Assembly: GCA_965363675.1 (NCBI GenBank)
Contig: CBDTTW010000012.1
Span: 1 to 33,311 of the forward strand
Length of the DNA stretch: 33,311 nt
Origin: CBDTTW01 sp965363675
Lineage (GTDB): Bacteria > Bacteroidota > Rhodothermia > Rhodothermales > DASSAV01
Reading direction: 5' to 3'
Shown here: positions 25,557-32,048 of the stretch, piece by piece
Layout: every line of letters starts with the position of its first letter
Position numbering within the stretch: position 1 is the first letter of the stretch
Notes under the pieces: model-generated
What the model was told of the DNA's origin: nothing
Database searches by the model: none
What the model saw: the letters and a program-made list of their open reading frames with translations, nothing else
Translations under genes and position numbers: made by a program

Positions 25557-26443
25557 TCCGGGTCGGCCTCGGCCGCGTCGAGCCAGGTATACTCCGGAAA
25601 GCGCCGGTGCCAGGTGAGTTGCCGCTTGGCATAGCGCCGCGTGTTCATCTGGATGCGGCGCACGAGTTCGGCGCGGTCGAAGGCGCCGCGCAGGTGCGCA
25701 AACGTCTCGCGGTAGCCGATGGTCTGGAGCGCGTTGAGCGACTCAGGGTAGCCTGCCGCCCGTATGCCCTCGACTTCCGCGATGAGTCCCCGGTCGATCA
25801 TCTCCACGACGCGCCGGTTGATGCGCTCGTAAAGGCGGCTGCGCTCCAGGGCGAGCACGACCGTGGCGAAGCGCCCGGCGGGGGGGTGGGGCGCGCCCGG
25901 GCGGAAGCTGGAGAGCGGCCGCCCGGTGGCGTGGTAGACCTCCAGGGCGCGCACCACCCGCTGCGTGTTGGCCGGGGGAGTGGCCGCCGCCAGCGCCGGA
26001 TCGACGCGCTCAAGCTCGGCGTAAAGCGCCGGCAGCCCTTCGCGCCCCAGGCGCTCCATGAGGCCGGCGCGCACCTGGGCAGGGGCTTCCGGAATGTCGG
26101 CGAGGCCGTATTGCAACGCGTGCAGGTACAGCGTCGAGCCGCCCACGACGAGCGCCCGGCCGCCCCGCGCGTGGATCGCGGCGATGCGCGCGGCGGCGGC
26201 CCGGGCAAACATGCCCGCCGAGAACGGCGCGTCCAGGTCCAGTTCGTCGATGAAGTGGTGGCGCACGCCGCCCTGCTCGGCCTCGGAAGGCTTGGCCGCG
26301 CCGATGGTAAGCTGCCGGTAGATTTGCCGGCTGTCGGCGGAGAGGATCTCGGCGCCGATGCGGCGGGCTACGGCCACGCCGAGGGCGGTTTTGCCGGCCG
26401 CCGTAGGGCCGGCGAGGATGAGTACGCGGGGCGTCGTCGTCAC
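25526..26443 (-). CDS. miaA: tRNA dimethylallyltransferase
   Basis: MiaA adds a dimethylallyl group to N6 of A37 in tRNAs that read codons starting with U. The 305-residue length is typical. It has the P-loop GPTAAGKT at 12-19, the family motif SADSRQIYRQLTIGAAKPS at about 34-52 and the block HHFIDELDLDAPFSAG. VGGSTLYLHALQYGL follows, and the C-terminal tRNA-binding end is IQMNTRRYAKRQLTWHRRFPEYTWLD. It is transcribed divergently from the Lrp regulator and convergent with the RsbW-like gene, overlapping it by 31 bases. I could not find a strong promoter. A TAGATTAC box on the minus strand at 26470-26477 lacks a matching -33 element. Confidence 0.95.
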   Translation of the reverse strand: MTTTPRVLILAGPTAAGKTALGVAVARRIGAEILSADSRQIYRQLTIGAAKPSEAEQGGVRHHFIDELDLDAPFSAGMFARAAAARIAAIHARGGRALVVGGSTLYLHALQYGLADIPEAPAQVRAGLMERLGREGLPALYAELERVDPALAAATPPANTQRVVRALEVYHATGRPLSSFRPGAPHPPAGRFATVVLALERSRLYERINRRVVEMIDRGLIAEVEGIRAAGYPESLNALQTIGYRETFAHLRGAFDRAELVRRIQMNTRRYAKRQLTWHRRFPEYTWLDAAEADPDQLAAVALGP

Positions 26444-26492
26444 GCAGAGAGCGGGAGGGTTGGGGTTGCGTAATCTAAGGCAGCGGCGGACG

Positions 26493-26524
26493 TTGGCCTC
26501 CGGAAAGGCTTCTGCCTATATTGA
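26493..26524 (+). promoter_or_regulatory. Promoter of the lrp-kynB pair (TTGG-N20-TATATTGA)
   Basis: TTGG at 26493-26496 and TATATTGA at 26517-26524 are 20 bases apart, the same geometry as the rimP and rpsO promoters. Transcription would begin near 26531, leaving about 65 nt before the lrp ATG. An Lrp protein often binds its own promoter, but I see no clear operator repeat to name. Confidence 0.55.
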
Positions 26525-26595
26525 CCGGATAACCGAAGAGCGGCCGAAGGCGCCGCTCGGGAAAATACCGCAGTGTAACGACCGAGGGTCCGGCC

Positions 26596-27087
26596 ATGGA
26601 GCGTATAGACGATATCGACGTGCAAATCATCAACCTGCTGCAAAAAAACGGCAGGATGAAGCGCAACAAGATCGCCGAGGAGGTAGGGCTGTCGCTGCCT
26701 TCCGTCAGCGACCGCATGCGCAAGCTGGAAGATCGCGGGGTGATCACGGGCTACCACGCCGTCGTAAACCCGAAGCGCTTGCACGTAGACATCATGGCCT
26801 ACATCCGCGTGACCGTGGACGGCGCCGACAACTACCAAAAGTTCCTCGACCGGGCGATGGCGCTGGACTCGATCCAGGAAGTGCACCTCGTGACCGGCGA
26901 GGGTTCGCATGTGCTCAAGGTGCGCACCAAGAATACCACCTCGCTGGAGCGGCTGCTGCTTCAGATCCAGTCGTGGCCGGGGGTGCACGGCACCAGCACC
27001 AGCATCGTGCTGAGTTCGTACAAGGAAACCCTGAACGTGGCCGTGGCCCCCACCGACATTGCGCAGCTCGACGAGGAGCCGTCGTAG
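26596..27087 (+). CDS. Lrp/AsnC family transcriptional regulator
   Basis: A 163-residue feast/famine regulator. The N-terminal winged helix-turn-helix (IDDIDVQIINLLQKNGRMK, then AEEVGLSLPSVSDRMRKLEDRGVITGY) occupies about 1-55. The C-terminal RAM domain, which binds amino acids and forms dimers and octamers, covers about 65-140 (AYIRVTVDGADNYQKFLDRAM...VHLVTGEGSHVLKVRTKN). The protein is complete. It precedes kynB by 29 bases in the same direction. KynR, the regulator of kynurenine genes in Pseudomonas, belongs to the same family, so control of kynB by kynurenine or tryptophan is a reasonable hypothesis, not a fact. General Lrp roles remain possible. Confidence 0.92.
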   Translation: MERIDDIDVQIINLLQKNGRMKRNKIAEEVGLSLPSVSDRMRKLEDRGVITGYHAVVNPKRLHVDIMAYIRVTVDGADNYQKFLDRAMALDSIQEVHLVTGEGSHVLKVRTKNTTSLERLLLQIQSWPGVHGTSTSIVLSSYKETLNVAVAPTDIAQLDEEPS

Positions 27088-27116
27088 CGGCGCCTCTCCA
27101 TGCCCCCCCGGAGGCT

Positions 27117-27740
27117 ATGCACCTCATCGACATTTCGCGGCCGCTGCATCCGCAAACCGCCGTCTGGCCGGGCGACGAGCCGTATGCGCGGCGCTGGACG
27201 GCGCGCATGGAGCAAGGCGAGCTGGCCAACGTCGGCGCCGTGACGCTCAGCACGCACACCGGCGCGCACGCCGACGCCCCGCTGCACGTGGCCGAGGAGG
27301 GGCGCGCCGTCGAGGCGCTGCCGCTGGCGGCTTTCCTCGGGCCGGTGCACCTCCTGGACGCCCACGAGGCGGACGTGCTGCGCCCCGAGGACGCCGCCGG
27401 CGTCGATTTCGAGCGGACGCCGCGCGTGCTGTTCAAGGCCCGCCGCCGCCCGGACGACGAAACCGTATGGACGGGCGCCTTCGCCGCGTTCTCGGTCGCG
27501 CTGATCGAATGGCTGGCGGCGCGTGGGGTCGTGCTCGTCGGCACGGACGCCCCGTCGGTCGATCCGTTGGAAAGCATGAGCCTCGCGGCGCACCACGCCC
27601 TGGCGCGCTGCGGCATCGTGCACCTCGAAAACCTGGATCTGCGCGCCGCGCCGCCCGGCGCCTACGACCTGGTGGCGCTGCCGCTGCCGCTCGTCGGCAT
27701 GGACGCCTCGCCGGTGCGGGCCGTTCTCGTGGCCCGCTAG
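27117..27740 (+). CDS. kynB: Kynurenine formamidase (cyclase family)
   Basis: KynB hydrolyses N-formylkynurenine to kynurenine, the second step of tryptophan breakdown. The 207-residue length matches bacterial KynB. The metal motif is HTGAHADAPLH, with His47, His51 and Asp53 as likely ligands. Both ends follow the KynB pattern rather than the general cyclase one: IDISRPLHPQTAVWPGD near the start, and HLENLDL followed by LPLPLVGMDASPVRAVL at the end. CCGGAGG lies just before the ATG and supports it over other starts. The gene is downstream of an Lrp/AsnC regulator. Tryptophan dioxygenase and kynureninase are not in the window. A related amidase/cyclase role is the alternative. Confidence 0.88.
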   Translation: MHLIDISRPLHPQTAVWPGDEPYARRWTARMEQGELANVGAVTLSTHTGAHADAPLHVAEEGRAVEALPLAAFLGPVHLLDAHEADVLRPEDAAGVDFERTPRVLFKARRRPDDETVWTGAFAAFSVALIEWLAARGVVLVGTDAPSVDPLESMSLAAHHALARCGIVHLENLDLRAAPPGAYDLVALPLPLVGMDASPVRAVLVAR

Positions 27741-27809
27741 CCGAGTGTTACCATAACGTGACCCGGCCCCGATAAACCCCCCGTCCGTTCGCGCATAGGA
27801 TATCTACGC

Positions 27810-27829
27810 GGGGGCTTTCCCCCTTTTTT
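27810..27829 (+). terminator. G5/C5 hairpin plus T6 between kynB and the baeRF-like gene
   Basis: GGGGG (27810-27814) pairs with CCCCC (27819-27823) around CTTT, followed by six T residues. It has intrinsic-terminator form and may end the lrp-kynB transcript. Only 21 bases separate it from the next ATG, so the downstream gene must be transcribed through it unless it is leaderless. AT-rich TATCTACG lies just upstream at 27801. Confidence 0.6.
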
Positions 27830-27850
27830 CCTTCACTCAGGACGGCGACT

Positions 27851-29074
27851 ATGGATCAATTCAATAAAGAACAACTCCGCGAACTTGCGCAGAAAGAAGA
27901 GGCGTGCTGCGTCTCGCTTTTCATGCCCACCAACCACGTCGAGTCGGAGTTTGCGCAGAATCCGATACGCTTCAAGAACCTGCTGCGGACGGCGCGCACC
28001 GTGCTGAAGGAACAGAACCTGCGCGACGCCGAGATCGAGCAGATCCTGGCCCCGGCGACGGCGCTCGTCGAGAACGGGCCGTACTGGCGCACCGTAAGTC
28101 AGGGGCTGGCGCTGTTCCTGACGCCGGACTACACGCGCATCTACCGGCTGCCGGCGCCGTTCGACGAACTCGTCGTGACGGGGCGGCGCTTCCACCTGAA
28201 GCCGCTGTTTCCGCTGCTGGCCGCCAACAAGCGCTTCTACGTGCTGGCGATCAGCAAGAACGACGTGCGGCTGCTGCTCGGCAGCGAGCACACGATGTCG
28301 CAGATTCAAAGCTCGTCTCTTCCGAAGAGCATTCAGGAAGCGCTCTGGTACGACGACGATGACGAAGCCCGCACGCGCTTCCAGGCGGGCACGCGCTTCC
28401 AGGCCGCGCAGACGGCCGGCGGCGGGTCGCGCGGCTCGCAGTTCGGGGCGCACGGCAGCTCGCAGGAGGATCAGTATTCGCAGCCGCATCAGGAGCTGGT
28501 GCGTTTCTTCCAGGAGATCGACCGGGGCCTCGTCGAGACCATCGGGGAGGACAACCAGACGCCGCTGCTGCTGGCAGGCGTCGAGCACTACCTGCCCATC
28601 TACCGCGAAGCCAACACCTACCCGCGCCTCATCGAGGACGCCATCGTAGCGGGCAGCCCCGACGGCTCGGCCGTGAACGTGCTGCACGGCAAGGCGTGGC
28701 AAATCATGGAGCCGATGTTTCAGGCGGCCGAGCAGAAAACCCTGGACGGCTTCGCGGCGACCTACCACTCGAACGCCGGCAAGGCGTCCGACGATGTGCG
28801 CGAGATCATTCCGGCGGCCTACTTCGGGCGCGTCGATACGCTGCTCGTGACGGTGGGGCGGCACCAGTGGGGCCTCTACGACCCCGAGGCCAACCGCGTC
28901 GAGCTGCGCGAGACGCAGGCCCCCGGCGATCACGACCTGCTCAACCTGGCGGCCATCCACACGTACCTGAACGGCGGCGCCGTTTACGCTTTGCCGCCGG
29001 ACCGGATGCCGGTGGGGGGGGCCGTGGCGGCTACGTTCCGGTTCCCCGCGCCGGTCACGGCCGAGGTGCAGTAG
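27851..29074 (+). CDS. Bacterial archaeo-eukaryotic release-factor-like protein (baeRF-type)
   Basis: A 407-residue cytosolic protein without signal peptide or membrane segment. Its order resembles the bacterial eRF1/Pelota-like (baeRF) group: an N-terminal alpha/beta part (VSLFMPTN near 18-25, GLALFLTPDYTRIYRLP near 86-102, RFYVLAISKNDVRLLLG near 131-147), a flexible Gly/Ser/Gln loop at about 186-208 where eRF1 has its GGQ loop, and a C-terminal alpha/beta part (LLLAGVEHYLPIYRE, GRVDTLLVTVGRHQWGLYD). The loop has GGGSRGSQ rather than GGQ, so peptide release is not established. An 18-bp tandem repeat (28371-28404) duplicates TRFQA(G/A). I recognise the group by overall pattern and would not assign a subfamily. 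A strong terminator follows. Confidence 0.65.
   Translation: MDQFNKEQLRELAQKEEACCVSLFMPTNHVESEFAQNPIRFKNLLRTARTVLKEQNLRDAEIEQILAPATALVENGPYWRTVSQGLALFLTPDYTRIYRLPAPFDELVVTGRRFHLKPLFPLLAANKRFYVLAISKNDVRLLLGSEHTMSQIQSSSLPKSIQEALWYDDDDEARTRFQAGTRFQAAQTAGGGSRGSQFGAHGSSQEDQYSQPHQELVRFFQEIDRGLVETIGEDNQTPLLLAGVEHYLPIYREANTYPRLIEDAIVAGSPDGSAVNVLHGKAWQIMEPMFQAAEQKTLDGFAATYHSNAGKASDDVREIIPAAYFGRVDTLLVTVGRHQWGLYDPEANRVELRETQAPGDHDLLNLAAIHTYLNGGAVYALPPDRMPVGGAVAATFRFPAPVTAEVQ
28371..28404 (+). repeat. 18-bp-period tandem duplication in the baeRF-like gene
   Basis: GCACGCGCTTCCAGGC occurs at 28371-28386 and again at 28389-28404, encoding TRFQAG then TRFQAA. It falls at the edge of the predicted flexible loop and stays in frame, as expected from replication slippage in a tolerant segment. 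Confidence 0.75.
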
Positions 29075-29092
29075 CTCCGGCATGGTGGGCGC

Positions 29093-29127
29093 AACGCCCC
29101 GGCCCACGCGGCCGGGGCGTTTTGTTT
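29093..29127 (+). terminator. Strong intrinsic terminator after the baeRF-like gene
   Basis: A perfect 12-bp stem is formed by AACGCCCCGGCC (29093-29104) and its complement (29110-29121), with a five-base loop, running into TTTTGTTT. It begins 18 bases after the stop codon. It shows that this genome does use hairpin plus T-tract terminators, which supports reading the similar leader hairpins the same way. Confidence 0.85.
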
Positions 29128-29158
29128 GGGGCAAGCCCCGGCTTTCCGCAGGGCGGCG

Positions 29159-29166
29159 TATCTTAG
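29159..29166 (+). promoter_or_regulatory. Candidate -7 box (TATCTTAG) for the histidine kinase gene
   Basis: TATCTTAG fits the TAnnTT core and lies after the strong terminator and about 50 bases before the kinase ATG. No TTTG is found 20 bases upstream (the nearest ends at 29128, 30 bases away), so it is only a candidate. Confidence 0.35.
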
Positions 29167-29217
29167 CCGTGACCGGAAGTCTCCGGCGATGCTGAGCCGC
29201 AGCCCCGATTTCCTCGT

Positions 29218-31089
29218 ATGAGAACGCACATCAAGCTGCCGTGGATCGTGCTCGTCGCGTCGCTGCTGCTGACGGCGACGGCGACGTGGATGGTGGCCGA
29301 CAGCGTGCGCGTGCGCGAGGACGAGCGCCTGGAGCATGCCGCGCAGTCCATGCTGGACCGCATCGACACGCGCATGGCGACCTACATGACCATGCTGCGC
29401 GGCGGCGCGGCGCTGTTCGCCACCGACGACTCGGTGACGCAGCGGGAGTTCTACCAGTATGCCAAAAATCTCGGCATCCGGCAGTTCTACCCCGGCATCC
29501 AGGGCATCGGATACTCGCACCGGCTCGGGGCGAACCAGGCCGCGCCGCTCCAACGGCAGTTGCGGGCTTCGGGCATGCCGCAGTTCCGCTACTGGCCTGA
29601 CTCGACGGCGCGGGACCTGCACGCCATCCTGTTCCTGGAGCCCTTAGACCAGCGCAACCAGGCGGCCATCGGCTTCAACATGTTCTCCGAGCCGGTGCGC
29701 CGCGCCGCTATGGAGCGGGCCCGCGACACCGGTTTGCCGTCCATGTCGGGCAAGGTGGAGCTGGTGCAGGAGATCAGCGGGCCGAAGCAGGCGGGCTTTC
29801 TGGTGTACGTGCCGGTGTATCACCGTCCGGTGGACCTGACGACGGCGCAGCGCCGCATGGCGCTCCAGGGATTTGTCTACGCGCCGTTCCGCGCAGACGA
29901 TTTACTGGAAGGCATCTTCAACCGCGAGGACCGCCCGGACGTGGCTTACCGCATCTACGACGGCGCCAAGGCGATTCCTGAAAAGCTGCTGCACGACTCG
30001 GCCAAGGCGGGCATCACGGCGGCGCGGGGGGCCGCCTACGACCACGAGGTACGGCTTGCCATCGGCGGGCAGGTCTGGACGGTGAGCTATGCCCCCACCG
30101 AGTCGTTCGACTCCGCTTCGCGCTTCAGCCTCGCGCCTGCCATCCTGATCAGCGGGCTGCTGCTGAGCGTGCTGCTGTTTTACTTCAGCCGGTCGCAACT
30201 GCGCACCGAGGAAACCAAACGCGCCCGCGCCGAGCAGCTCGCGGCCGAGGCCCGCGAGCGCGAGGTGCGCCTCTACGCCGCCGAGCTGGAAAACACCAAC
30301 CGCGAGCTGCGCGACTTTGCCAACATCGCTTCGCACGACTTGCAGGAGCCGCTGCGCAAAATATCCGTCTTCTCGGACCTCGTGCTTTCGGAATACAGCC
30401 CTCGCCTGGACGAAGAAGGGCGTTCCTACCTCGTGGGGATGCAGCGAGCGGCCCTGCGGATGTCGCAACTCATCAAGGATCTGCTGGCCTTCTCGAACCT
30501 GGACAGCCGGCACGTCGAGCTGGTCAAGCTGAACGCCGTCGTGCGCGAGGCGGCGGAGCAGATGCTGCTTGAGGAGCCCGCCCCGGCGCCCGCGTGGGAC
30601 GTGCAGGACCTGCCCACCATCGAGGCCGACGCCGAGCTGCTGGTGCAGCTTTTCAAGCACCTGTTCGGCAACGCCGTCAAGTTTCGGCGGCCCGAGGAGC
30701 CGCCGCGCATCGCCGTGCAGGGCCGCATCGACTGGAGCATGGTGCGCAGCCCGGCCGACATTCCGGTGTGCCAGATCGAGGTGGCCGACAACGGCATCGG
30801 CTTCGACGAGCGCTTCGCGGAGCGCATCTTCACGCCGTTCCAGCGGCTGCACGCGCAGCAGAACTACCCCGGCACCGGCATGGGCCTGGCGATTTGCCGC
30901 CGCATCGTCGAGCGGCACCGGGGCAGCATTACGGCGCGCAGCGCGCCCGGCGAGGGCAGCACGTTTATTATCCGGCTGCCCGTGCGCCGGGCTACGCTGC
31001 ACCCCCTGGGCGGCGGGGACCTCGCGCGGGCGCGCGCCGAGTGGAGCGCCGACGGCGTGCGCGTGCCGGCGGCCGGTCCGGCCGACTAG
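29218..31089 (+). CDS. CHASE-domain sensor histidine kinase
   Basis: A 623-residue membrane sensor kinase. The first membrane segment is at about 9-27. A periplasmic CHASE domain covers roughly 60-250 (FYPGIQGIGYSHRL, AIGFNMFSEPVRRAAMERARDTG, VYVPVYH). The second membrane segment is at about 304-322, followed by a charged coiled coil. The HisKA helix carries the phosphoacceptor His373 in ASHDLQEPLRKI, and the ATPase domain has the N-box with Asn485, DNGIGF at about 524 and GTGMGL at about 552. CHASE domains bind small ligands such as cytokinin-like molecules or peptides in other systems; the ligand here is unknown. No receiver domain or response regulator gene is nearby. The stop shares CTAG with the convergent gene. 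Confidence 0.92.
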   Translation: MRTHIKLPWIVLVASLLLTATATWMVADSVRVREDERLEHAAQSMLDRIDTRMATYMTMLRGGAALFATDDSVTQREFYQYAKNLGIRQFYPGIQGIGYSHRLGANQAAPLQRQLRASGMPQFRYWPDSTARDLHAILFLEPLDQRNQAAIGFNMFSEPVRRAAMERARDTGLPSMSGKVELVQEISGPKQAGFLVYVPVYHRPVDLTTAQRRMALQGFVYAPFRADDLLEGIFNREDRPDVAYRIYDGAKAIPEKLLHDSAKAGITAARGAAYDHEVRLAIGGQVWTVSYAPTESFDSASRFSLAPAILISGLLLSVLLFYFSRSQLRTEETKRARAEQLAAEAREREVRLYAAELENTNRELRDFANIASHDLQEPLRKISVFSDLVLSEYSPRLDEEGRSYLVGMQRAALRMSQLIKDLLAFSNLDSRHVELVKLNAVVREAAEQMLLEEPAPAPAWDVQDLPTIEADAELLVQLFKHLFGNAVKFRRPEEPPRIAVQGRIDWSMVRSPADIPVCQIEVADNGIGFDERFAERIFTPFQRLHAQQNYPGTGMGLAICRRIVERHRGSITARSAPGEGSTFIIRLPVRRATLHPLGGGDLARARAEWSADGVRVPAAGPAD

Positions 31090-31096
31090 AAGTCGG
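31082..31096. terminator. Small inverted repeat across convergent stop codons
   Basis: CCGACT (31082-31087) and AGTCGG (31091-31096) are separated by AGA. The repeat covers the shared CTAG in which both the kinase and the DUF1080 gene end. It can form a 6-bp stem on either strand but has no T-run and a tight loop, so termination is only suggested by position. Confidence 0.35.
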
Positions 31097-31904
31097 TGTT
31101 CGGCTCGGCGAGGTCGAGTTCCTGGATCCAGATGTTGCGGTAGCGCACGTCGTGGCCCTCGGCCTGGAGCTTGATGCCCCCCGGCGCGTCCGTGATGCCC
31201 TTGCCGTCGTCGTTGCCGCCGTCGATGCCGGAGTTAGGGCCGCCCCACACCTGGTTGATCTTCTGGTTCTCGTGCACCTTGACGCCGTTGAAGTAGAGGG
31301 TCGCCATGGCCGGCTCGGTGCGTTGCCCGTTCTCGAAACGCGCGGCCCGGAACACCACGTCGTAGGCGTTCCACTTGCCGACTCCACGGTAGACGTGGTA
31401 GGGGGAGGGCGATTCGTTGATGAAGGCCCCCATGCCGTGCGACGTGGAGTCGCCGTCGAAGATCTGGATTTCGTAGCGGTTTTGCAGGTAGACGCCGCTG
31501 TTGCCGCCGGGGGCCGTGATCAGGTACTCGACGTGCAGCCGGAAGTCGCGAAATTCTTTCTTCGTGACGATGTCGGCGGCGCCGTAGATGCCGCCGTCGG
31601 CGGCCGGGTCGTAGGTGCGCAGAGCGGGGCCGCCATCGACCGGGTCATCGACGATATCCCACTTGATCGGCAAGGCCGAGGCGAAGCGGGGCCCTTCCCA
31701 GTACGTCCAGTTTTCGTCGAGCGATTCGCGCGAGCCGTCGAACAGGACGGTGGCGCCGGAGGGCGGCGCAATGCCGAGGCCCGCCTGGGCGGCTTCGGGG
31801 GCCTCGGGCGTCTCGGGCGTTTCCTTGGTGGGGGCGGCGCAGCCGGCGAGCAGGGCGGCGATCAGGCAGAGGGCAAGGTGCGGGCGAAGTCTCATGGGGA
31901 GCAT
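31086..31904 (-). CDS. DUF1080 (3-keto-disaccharide hydrolase-type) lipoprotein
   Basis: A 272-residue exported lipoprotein. The signal peptide ends in a lipobox, LLAGC, with the modified Cys at 22 (19 if the second ATG, at 31895, is used, which gives a more usual MRLRPHLAL start). A Pro/Glu/Thr-rich linker follows. The DUF1080 jelly-roll domain begins near VLFDGSRESLDENW and contains the family blocks DFRLHVEYLITAPGGNSGVYLQNRYEIQIFD, cut here, plus WNAYDVVFRAARF and GGIKLQAEGHDVRYRNIWIQEL. Characterised relatives act on 3-keto-glycosides, so a periplasmic or outer-membrane sugar role is likely. A minus-strand promoter lies at 31926-31957. It converges on the histidine kinase with a 4-bp overlap. 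Confidence 0.9.
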   Translation of the reverse strand: MLPMRLRPHLALCLIAALLAGCAAPTKETPETPEAPEAAQAGLGIAPPSGATVLFDGSRESLDENWTYWEGPRFASALPIKWDIVDDPVDGGPALRTYDPAADGGIYGAADIVTKKEFRDFRLHVEYLITAPGGNSGVYLQNRYEIQIFDGDSTSHGMGAFINESPSPYHVYRGVGKWNAYDVVFRAARFENGQRTEPAMATLYFNGVKVHENQKINQVWGGPNSGIDGGNDDGKGITDAPGGIKLQAEGHDVRYRNIWIQELDLAEPNTDF

Positions 31905-32048
31905 GGAAATTAGTTCGTGGGAGCGATAAGGTATACGCCGCCTCGAACAAGCGCAACCGCTTCCACCATCGCAGCGGCGCCTGCTGCGGAATCCCTTCGC
32001 CCCGCCGGTCGTATGCTATCTCGCGCCTTGCTCTCAGACCCCCCGGCC
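31905..32048. other. Divergent spacer between the DUF1080 gene and the P-type ATPase gene
   Basis: This 144-base region holds the minus-strand promoter described separately. On the plus strand, TATCTCGC at 32017 is a weak -7 candidate without a good upstream element. I see no clear operator for a MerR- or ArsR-type metal regulator, and no small gene. Confidence 0.4.
31926..31957 (-). promoter_or_regulatory. Promoter of the DUF1080 lipoprotein gene (GTTG-N20-TACCTTAT, minus strand)
   Basis: On the minus strand, GTTG (31957-31954) is followed after 20 bases by TACCTTAT (31933-31926). The spacing equals that of the rimP, rpsO and lrp promoters and the -7 core TAnnTT is kept. The transcript would begin about 31919, about 15 bases before the first ATG, so the second ATG at 31895 gains some support. 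Confidence 0.45.
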
